Source of the DNA: Hyphomicrobiales bacterium
Lineage (GTDB): Bacteria; Pseudomonadota; Alphaproteobacteria; Rhizobiales; Methyloligellaceae
Reading direction: 5' to 3'
DNA: 64,000 bases
Assembly: GCA_021775555.1 (NCBI GenBank)
Contig: JAJFHP010000028.1
Coordinates: 1-64,000, forward strand
Part shown: piece by piece, positions 58,011 through 64,000 of the stretch
How positions within the stretch are numbered: the first letter of the stretch is position 1
How the letters are laid out: every line of letters starts with the position of its first letter
Made by a program: the position numbers and the translations under genes
The notes under the pieces: model-generated
The model's database searches: none
Told to the model about the DNA's origin: nothing
Seen by the model: only the letters and a program-made list of their open reading frames with translations

Positions 58011-59564
58011 TTAGACCTTCTTGAGGGGAAGGGCGATAAAGCGCTGGCTGTCGCCGGAGCGAACCAGCATATGAACAGCAGCGCGGCCCTTGTCCTTGGC
58101 CTTGCGCACACCTTTGGCAACATCGTCCGGATTGCTCACACTATTGCCGGCAACTTCGAGAATAATATCGCCTGCCCTAAGGCCTTTCTCGGCCGCCTTG
58201 GAGTCCGGATCCACCTCGGTGATGACAACGCCTTTGCCCTTTGTTCCCGGATTGGTTGATACGGGCGCGAGCGAAAGGCCGAGATCTTCCATCTCGGCAA
58301 TGGCAGGCTTCGTATCACCTTTCCTGAGAGCCGCGAGCTTCTTGCCGCTTGGGAAGTTGCCCAGTTCAACGCTCAGATCGCGCTTTTTACCATCGCGAAG
58401 GACGGTGACTCGGACATTCTTGTTGGGGGATAAGCCCGCAATCTTGCGCGAGAGATCCCGGGAGTCATCAACATTATCACCATCAACTGCAATGATCAGA
58501 TCACCCACCTGCATATCGGCTTTGGCCGCCGGGCTCTTGTCTGCCAGCTTGGTGACCATCGCGCCTTTGGGCTCCTTGAGGCCAAGGCTGTCGGCGATGT
58601 CCTCATTGACGCTCTGAATTGTGACTCCAAGCCAGCCGCGAGCCACCTTGCCCCCGCTCTTGAGTTGGGAAATGACGGACTTTGCCAACTTTGACGGCAC
58701 CGCAAAGGCAATACCTACATTGCCACCGGACGGGCTGAAGATCGCCGTGTTCACACCGATCACCTTGCCATCCAAAGAGAAGGCCGGGCCACCGGAATTA
58801 CCCCGGTTCACAGCTGCGTCAATTTGCAGGAAGTCATAGGGGCCTGAACCGATATCACGCTTGTGAGCCGATACGATACCTGCCGTGACAGTGCCACCAA
58901 GGCCAAAGGGATTGCCAACTGCCAGCACCCAATCACCGACGCGCGCGGTTTTGTCGGAGAACTCCACATACGGGAATTTCTTCTTCGACTTGACCTTAAG
59001 CAGCGCCAGATCGGTACGCTCGTCGGAGCCGATGACTTCAGCCTTATGCTCATCGCCATTGTCCATGGTGATGGTGATCTCACTGGCATCGTCAATTACA
59101 TGGTGGTTGGTCACTACGTAACCGTCATCGGAAATGATAAACCCGGAGCCCTGGGCGAGCGAAGGACGCTGTCGGCGTTTGCCACCCGGTCCAGGTTTGC
59201 CATTGCGAAAATTCTTAAAAAACTCGTTCAGTGGATGACCGTCGGGCAAGTCCGGCATATTGAATTCAGGCGGCTTACGGCCGGCTTTCTTTTGCATGGA
59301 GCCGCCTTTGACCCGAATGGAAACAACTGCCGGGCGCGCCTTCTCCACCAGATCGGCAAAGCTGGAAGGTGCATTGCCATAAGGCGTCATTACTCCACGG
59401 GGCGCTGCGTTCGTCTGCGCAACGGCATCGGGGGAATTGGGTATGAGCGCCGTGCCAAGCAGGCCCAGACCAAGGGCACCGGCCAACAGGAAAGCCACTG
59501 GCTTCTCGCTGATGAGCTTCTTCGTTGAACGCGCTTGCGGCGGGGTCGTTGCGGGATCGATCAT
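58011..59564 (-). CDS. degP: Periplasmic serine protease, DegP/HtrA (Do) family
   Basis: This 517-residue protein has a signal/anchor (AFLLAGALGLGLLGTALIP). The catalytic triad is His155 in TNHHVIDD, Asp185 in DERTDLALLKV and Ser257 in NRGNSGGPAF, followed by two PDZ domains (GDLIIAVDGDNVDDSRDL and GDIILEVAGNSVSNPDDV). A Gly/Lys/Arg-rich loop (NGKPGPGGKRRQRPS) lies before the protease core. It degrades or chaperones damaged periplasmic proteins. The ATG at 59564 with AGGTG upstream is preferred to a GTG nine bases earlier. Confidence 0.94.
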   Translation of the reverse strand: MIDPATTPPQARSTKKLISEKPVAFLLAGALGLGLLGTALIPNSPDAVAQTNAAPRGVMTPYGNAPSSFADLVEKARPAVVSIRVKGGSMQKKAGRKPPEFNMPDLPDGHPLNEFFKNFRNGKPGPGGKRRQRPSLAQGSGFIISDDGYVVTNHHVIDDASEITITMDNGDEHKAEVIGSDERTDLALLKVKSKKKFPYVEFSDKTARVGDWVLAVGNPFGLGGTVTAGIVSAHKRDIGSGPYDFLQIDAAVNRGNSGGPAFSLDGKVIGVNTAIFSPSGGNVGIAFAVPSKLAKSVISQLKSGGKVARGWLGVTIQSVNEDIADSLGLKEPKGAMVTKLADKSPAAKADMQVGDLIIAVDGDNVDDSRDLSRKIAGLSPNKNVRVTVLRDGKKRDLSVELGNFPSGKKLAALRKGDTKPAIAEMEDLGLSLAPVSTNPGTKGKGVVITEVDPDSKAAEKGLRAGDIILEVAGNSVSNPDDVAKGVRKAKDKGRAAVHMLVRSGDSQRFIALPLKKV

Positions 59565-59772
59565 GTGGTTCACCTTTTTCGATATGTATCTTTTATTCAG
59601 TGATCGTTTGTCTGCCGGCAGCCTGACACCGTGCCGACTCAGGACCTCTTAGGTGGTATATATAGGAAAGCAGACCTTACCCGACACTTTCCAGGGTATT
59701 AAAGTTTCGTAAGATTGAGGCGGCATTGCGCTGTAAACCAGCGGCACACATTCATTTGATCCCAGATTACCA

Positions 59773-61008
59773 CTATTTCTCACCCTTCAGGGTGGTCACG
59801 ACAACCGCACCCTGCTCCAGTGTTTTATGAACCGGGCACTTGTCAGCAATCTCGGTGAGCCGTTTGCGTGTATCCTCGTCAAGATTACCCTCAAGCACCA
59901 GCTCCCTCTCGAAGCGGTCGATCTTTCCTTCACGCCCCTCCCCGCAATCGGTGCAGTCCTGAGCGTGGACCTTGCCATGACGGACATGGACTGAGGCTCG
60001 CTCGAGATCAATTTTTTTGCGATCCGCATACATGCGCAGAGTCATCGACGTACATGCACCAAGAGCAGCAGAGAGCAGATCGTAAGGACTTGGACCCGTA
60101 TCAAGCCCTCCATAGCTCACCGGCTCATCGGCCAGCAGGCGATGTGTCCCTGATACCACTTCAGCCTGAAACTTGCCGCCCCTGGTTTCCGCGACACTCA
60201 CCTGCCCTTCCGGACCAGGATAAGGCAGTACCGCCTTGGCATCTTCGCCCGTAATAAAGCGTGTGGCCCAGGCGCTTAAAACATCGGCTACGTAGATAGC
60301 ATCGGATCTCCGGCTCAACAGGTGATCGGCATCATCCAGGGAGACAAAGCTCTTGGGGTGCCTGGCAGCCTTGAAAATAGCCGCAGCGTTCTCAATGCCG
60401 ACGATAGCATCGAGCGGCGCATGAAACACAATCAGCGCCTTTCCCATTTCTGATACGCGCTGCTCCATTTTCTGTGCCTTCAGATCATCCAAGAATTGCT
60501 TCTTGATTGTGAAGTTCCGCCCGGCGAGTTTGACCTGCGCGACACCGTCTTGTTCGATCTCATCGATCTTGGCGCCAAAATTGTGAACCACGTGATCCGC
60601 TTCAGCAGGCGCACCGATTGTGGCGACAGCTTTTGCCTCGGGTACATCTCCTGCAACTGCGAGCACAGCTGCTCCGCCCAGAGAGTGGCCAATGAGAATT
60701 TCAGGCGCGGAATGGTTTTCGCGCAAATAGTCCGCAGCCCTTCTCAGGTCTTCGACATTGGATGAGAAATTGGTGTTGGCGAACTCACCTTCGCTCGCGC
60801 CAAGTCCGGTAAAATCAAAGCGCAGGACGGCAAAGCCTCGCTCGACGAGAGCTTCGGAAATACGCGCGGCGGCAAAAATGTCCTTTGAGCAGGTAAAACA
60901 ATGGGCAAATAGCACATAAGCGCTCGGATTACCGGCCGGAATATCAAGACGCGCAGCAAGTGCTTCTCCCGAGCTTCCCGGGAAGGTGAGTTTTTCAGAT
61001 AAGGACAT
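59773..61008 (-). CDS. Fused alpha/beta-hydrolase and OsmC/Ohr-like protein
   Basis: This 411-residue protein has an N-terminal alpha/beta hydrolase (about 1-255) with nucleophile Ser109 in GHSLGGA and DADHLL for the acid/His region. A C-terminal OsmC-like domain (about 270-411) has two Cys, in GACTSMTLRMYA and KCPVHKTLE, that could reduce organic hydroperoxides. A CTDCG motif lies between. The fusion is a recognised bacterial arrangement. It may release and then detoxify a peroxidised acyl group. It stands between degP and ccmH. Confidence 0.85.
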   Translation of the reverse strand: MSLSEKLTFPGSSGEALAARLDIPAGNPSAYVLFAHCFTCSKDIFAAARISEALVERGFAVLRFDFTGLGASEGEFANTNFSSNVEDLRRAADYLRENHSAPEILIGHSLGGAAVLAVAGDVPEAKAVATIGAPAEADHVVHNFGAKIDEIEQDGVAQVKLAGRNFTIKKQFLDDLKAQKMEQRVSEMGKALIVFHAPLDAIVGIENAAAIFKAARHPKSFVSLDDADHLLSRRSDAIYVADVLSAWATRFITGEDAKAVLPYPGPEGQVSVAETRGGKFQAEVVSGTHRLLADEPVSYGGLDTGPSPYDLLSAALGACTSMTLRMYADRKKIDLERASVHVRHGKVHAQDCTDCGEGREGKIDRFERELVLEGNLDEDTRKRLTEIADKCPVHKTLEQGAVVVTTLKGEK

Positions 61009-61083
61009 AAGCCGGCTCCTTGGGATGGGGCATTCGCCAGCTTAAGATGGGTCAGGAGGGAGTGTGGGGCAAGGGGGGAGAGA

Positions 61084-61560
61084 TCACGTCTCTTTCAGCA
61101 GCTTTTTCAGCTCCCGCCGTTCTTTTTCTGATAGCCCTTCGGTAGCGCGCGAGCGAGCTTCAACGGTTCGGCGATTGTAGGATCTGTACAAAACGAATAT
61201 GCCGACGAACAGGAGTAGCGGTGTTGCAATCCACAGCAGCAGGGTATGCAGCGCAAAACGGGGTTTCAACAACACGAATTCGCCATAGCGCCCGACGATG
61301 AAATCTATCACCTGGGTATTGGATTCGCCCTTGACCAGACGCTCGCGTACGAGAACCCTCAAGTCCTTGGCCAGCGGCGCATTGGAATCGTCGATCGATT
61401 GGTTCTGACATACCAGGCAGCGCAAATCGAGAGAGATGTCACGGGCGCGGGCTTCAAGGACCGGGTCCTTGAGAATTTCATCGGGCTCCACGGCATGAAT
61501 CGAGGTCACCGGCAGCGCCAGGATGAGCGCGAACAGAGCCAAAATGAGCTGACGAGCCAT
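61084..61560 (-). CDS. ccmH: Cytochrome c-type biogenesis protein CcmH (CycL)
   Basis: This 158-residue protein has a signal sequence and the thiol-redox motif RCLVCQNQSIDDSNAPLAKDLR, which reduces the apocytochrome CxxCH Cys before heme attachment. One membrane span (LLLWIATPLLLFVGIFVLY) and a short charged tail follow. The start lies 4 bases after the ccmF stop. It is one of three consecutive ccm genes needed for the cytochromes encoded earlier in the window. Confidence 0.94.
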   Translation of the reverse strand: MARQLILALFALILALPVTSIHAVEPDEILKDPVLEARARDISLDLRCLVCQNQSIDDSNAPLAKDLRVLVRERLVKGESNTQVIDFIVGRYGEFVLLKPRFALHTLLLWIATPLLLFVGIFVLYRSYNRRTVEARSRATEGLSEKERRELKKLLKET

Positions 61561-61564
61561 AACT

Positions 61565-63547
61565 TTACTCAGCAGCCGCCGGGCTGGTACCAGCGCGCGC
61601 AGGTTTGGGTGCACCGACCCTCAAGCGCCTGTCGGTCAGCGACAACAGACCACCGAAAAACATTATCAGCGTGCCAATCCAGATTAATCTCACCAGGGGA
61701 TTGAAGTAGAGACGGACAGCGAAAGCGCCGTCTTTGAGTTCATCACCCAGAACAGAATAGAGATCACCGGTCCAAGCGGCATGGATGCCGGCCTCGGTCG
61801 TCGCCGTTTTGGGCGCCACGTACAGACGCTTGGAGGGGAACAGACGTGTCACCTCCTCACCGCCGCGGCTTACGATCAGCAAACCGATTTGTTCGCTGTA
61901 ATTTGCCCCCTTGTTCGGGCTAACGCCCATAAATTTCAAATCATATCCAGCGATCGATGTGCTTTGTCCAGGCTTCATGGATATAATCTTCTCACTCTGC
62001 CACGCCGTGGTCGCGACAATGCCGAGCACCATCACACCTATGCCGATATGGGCGACTGTTGAGCCATAGGCTGCACGAGGCAGGTTGCGCAAGCGACGAA
62101 AAACCTCATCCCAGGGGGCCCGGAACATCTTCGCCCTGAAAGCTACTTCCGACAACGCACCTGCAATCACCCAAATACCCAAACCAAGACCCAACGGCGC
62201 GAGCCAGGGGCCCGACCCTGTAAGCGCATAAGCAGCTATGATGACAAGCATTGTGACAATCGCGGCAACCGACAGGCGCTGCGATGCGCCCAGAATGTCT
62301 CCGCGCTTCCATGCCAGGAACGGCCCAAAAGGCATGGCAATCAGAAGCGGCACCATCAAGGGCCCGAAAGTAGCGTTGAAGAAGGGGGGGCCGACCGAAA
62401 TCTTAGCACCCGTCACCGCCTCCAGGGCCATCGGGTAAAGTGTGCCGATGAACACGGCGGCACACGCCGTGGAGATGAGAAGATTGTTGAGCACCAGAGC
62501 CCCTTCCCGACTGACCGGCGCAAAGATACCGCCTTGACGCAGCATTTGTGCACGCCCGGCAAACAATGCCAGCGCACCGCCGATGAACAGAACCATGATG
62601 CCGAGGATAAATACGCCGCGCGCCGGATCAACCGCAAATGCGTGCACTGAAGTGAGAACACCGGAGCGCACCAGGAATGTGCCCATCAGGCTCAAGGAAA
62701 ATGTCAGGATGGCAAGCAGGATTGTCCAGACCTTCAACGAGTCGCGCTTCTCCATAACGAGTGCGGTATGCAACAGCGCTGTGCCCGCTAGCCACGGCAT
62801 GAAGGAGGCATTCTCAACCGGATCCCAGAACCACCATCCACCCCAGCCAAGCTCGTAATAGGCCCACCACGAACCCATGGCGATGCCGAGCGTCAGGCAC
62901 ATCCAGGCCGCGAGCGTCCAGGGTCGGACCCATCGCGCCCAGGCTGGATCAACACGGCCGGTAAGTAGTGCTGCGATGGCAAAGGAAAAAGCCATGGAGA
63001 AACCGACATAGCCTGCATAGAGAAAGGGGGGATGAAATGAGAGCGCGGGATCCTGAAGGATCGGGTTGAGGCCGCGTCCCTCGAAGGGTGCAGGATCAAT
63101 TCGCGTAAACGGGTTGGAGGTTGTGACAATGAAGATGAGAAAAGCCACCGAGATAGAGCCCTGAACACCAAGCACATTGGCTTTGAGATCAGGTGGCAGG
63201 TTGCGACCGAATACAGCCACGGCACAACCGAACAGCGCCAGGATCAGCACCCAAAGAAGCATGGAGCCTTCGTGGTTACCCCACACGCCACTGATCTTGT
63301 AGAGAAGCGGCTTGGCGGAATGGGAATTCTCGAAGACGTTCAGAAGTGAAAAATCCGAAGTGACATAAGCCGCCATCAAGCTAAAAAAGGCCAGAAGCAG
63401 CAAACAAAACTGCGCCTGCGCAGCCGGGACACCAATACGCATGAGCGTATAATCACGCTGCTGGGCACCCCAGATAGGCAAGATGGTCTGGGCCAGTGCC
63501 ACACCGAGCGCCAGTATCAAAGCAAAATGGCCAATTTCGGCAATCAC
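61565..63547 (-). CDS. ccmF: Cytochrome c heme lyase subunit CcmF (CycK)
   Basis: This 660-residue, roughly 15-span protein of the heme handling family has the WWD-type motif in YELGWGGWWFWDPVENASFMPWL. Conserved His ligands occur in HEGSMLLWV, LHTALVMEK and related loops. It joins heme to apocytochrome in the periplasm together with CcmH and CcmI. ccmE lies 35 bases upstream and ccmH follows, the standard order. Confidence 0.95.
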   Translation of the reverse strand: MIAEIGHFALILALGVALAQTILPIWGAQQRDYTLMRIGVPAAQAQFCLLLLAFFSLMAAYVTSDFSLLNVFENSHSAKPLLYKISGVWGNHEGSMLLWVLILALFGCAVAVFGRNLPPDLKANVLGVQGSISVAFLIFIVTTSNPFTRIDPAPFEGRGLNPILQDPALSFHPPFLYAGYVGFSMAFSFAIAALLTGRVDPAWARWVRPWTLAAWMCLTLGIAMGSWWAYYELGWGGWWFWDPVENASFMPWLAGTALLHTALVMEKRDSLKVWTILLAILTFSLSLMGTFLVRSGVLTSVHAFAVDPARGVFILGIMVLFIGGALALFAGRAQMLRQGGIFAPVSREGALVLNNLLISTACAAVFIGTLYPMALEAVTGAKISVGPPFFNATFGPLMVPLLIAMPFGPFLAWKRGDILGASQRLSVAAIVTMLVIIAAYALTGSGPWLAPLGLGLGIWVIAGALSEVAFRAKMFRAPWDEVFRRLRNLPRAAYGSTVAHIGIGVMVLGIVATTAWQSEKIISMKPGQSTSIAGYDLKFMGVSPNKGANYSEQIGLLIVSRGGEEVTRLFPSKRLYVAPKTATTEAGIHAAWTGDLYSVLGDELKDGAFAVRLYFNPLVRLIWIGTLIMFFGGLLSLTDRRLRVGAPKPARAGTSPAAAE

Positions 63548-63582
63548 GTTAGTTCACTCCTCCCACTGCCCTTACCCGAAAA

Positions 63583-64000
63583 TCAGTTCGGCTTAGGCTT
63601 GGATCCCTCACCTTGCCAGACACCCTGCTTCTTCAGGGCTTCGGCGACTTCCGGGGGCATGTAATTCTCATCATGCTTGGCCAGAACATTATCGGCAACA
63701 AAGACACCATCGCTGCCCAACTTGCCCTCGGTCACCACGCCCTGACCTTCGCGGAACAAATCCGGCAATACACCAGTATACACGACGGATACCGTCTTCG
63801 CCGTGTCAGTCACACTGAATTGCACTGTCGTATTTTCCCCGCGTTTGACGCTGCCCTCCTTGACCAGGCCGCCGAGGCGGATACGCTGACCGGGCTTAAT
63901 GTTCTTCTGCGACACATCGCTTGGGCTATAGAAAAAAACGATTGAGTCTTCGAGTGCAAAAAGGACCAATCCGACAGCAAGTCCGAGCACTGCGAGGCAC
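63583..64000 (-). CDS. ccmE: Heme chaperone CcmE (CycJ), N-terminus cut by window edge
   Basis: The frame enters from the right edge and continues upstream without a stop. The visible 138 residues include the end of a membrane helix ([15 protein letters not shown]), the beta-barrel ([29 protein letters not shown]) and the covalent heme-binding His in [12 protein letters not shown]. It receives heme from CcmC and passes it to CcmF. Only the first 10-25 residues should be missing. Confidence 0.93.
   Translation of the reverse strand, partial: CLAVLGLAVGLVLFALEDSIVFFYSPSDVSQKNIKPGQRIRLGGLVKEGSVKRGENTTVQFSVTDTAKTVSVVYTGVLPDLFREGQGVVTEGKLGSDGVFVADNVLAKHDENYMPPEVAEALKKQGVWQGEGSKPKPN

Noticed and set aside
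1-64000. CRISPR arrays, rRNA genes, tRNA genes, complete insertion sequences
   Set aside because: Reading through both strands gave no regularly spaced repeats, no T-arm/anticodon pattern and no transposase. A covariance-model scan would be needed to exclude a small structured RNA.

Overview
The window reads as one continuous chromosomal segment of an alphaproteobacterium, most likely of the Hyphomicrobiales (Rhizobiales) and related groups. The evidence is a pleC-type cell-cycle histidine kinase with a cluster of GANTC (CcrM-type) sites in its promoter, the gene order pepN-pleC-glnE-kinase/regulator-degP-ccm, two TIGR02281-type aspartic proteases, and a membrane sulfite dehydrogenase with a TauE-type exporter. 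Almost all the DNA is protein coding. I saw no rRNA or tRNA gene, no CRISPR array and no intact mobile element.

Region by region. 1-2.9 kb: the 3' end of a patatin-like lipase faces a thiolase / CoA-transferase / small membrane peptide operon. 3.0-8.6 kb: a sulfur-oxidation block with a small c-type cytochrome, a TusA-like sulfur carrier and soeABC (cytoplasm-facing, quinone-linked sulfite dehydrogenase). Two palindromes overlap or follow the promoters of the cytochrome and of soeA. 8.6-14.7 kb: an unusual envelope and redox cluster on the minus strand, with a glycine-zipper/peptidoglycan-binding protein, cytochrome c', a diheme cytochrome c, and two exported caspase-fold proteins that have both lost catalytic residues. 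15-19.4 kb: a TPP enzyme, then an ECF sigma factor overlapping a membrane VWA-domain protein. 19.5-26.8 kb: creA, a DapA-family aldolase, a glutathione transferase, an AEC carrier, a 2OG-Fe(II) oxygenase, a cyclopropane fatty acid synthase, and an arsenic pair (aquaglyceroporin plus arsenate reductase). 26.9-33.8 kb: a homodimeric E1-type 2-oxoacid dehydrogenase diverging from an Lrp regulator (the mdeB/mdeR arrangement), a 3-hydroxyisobutyrate-dehydrogenase-like enzyme with a PaaI-type thioesterase, a second Lrp regulator, a uracil-DNA-glycosylase-family protein, a second GST and a thermonuclease.

34-43 kb: a multi-TM histidine kinase, tandem aspartic proteases, phosphomannomutase/phosphoglucomutase, a LysR regulator diverging from a double-length tautomerase, a DUF2062 protein, an MFS carrier, a TauE/SafE exporter and dusA. 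44-45.7 kb: a gene-poor scar beside dusA that holds a truncated tyrosine-integrase N-terminus (dusA is a known integration hotspot), a hemerythrin-like protein and a short inverted-repeat element. 45.7-64 kb: conserved core genes, namely pepN, pleC, an ECF sigma / anti-sigma-like / Spy-like operon, glnE, a two-component pair, degP, an alpha/beta-hydrolase-OsmC fusion, and ccmH-ccmF-ccmE, with ccmE cut by the window edge.

Three themes link the genes. Sulfite and sulfur handling is represented by soeABC, the TusA-like protein and TauE, and the cytochromes are matured by the ccm genes at the far end. Envelope surveillance is represented by two ECF sigma loci, DegP, the Spy-like protein and the caspase-fold proteins. 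Cell-cycle control is represented by pleC and its sister kinase. The best candidate for an undescribed system is the cytochrome plus double pseudo-caspase cluster at 8.6-14 kb.
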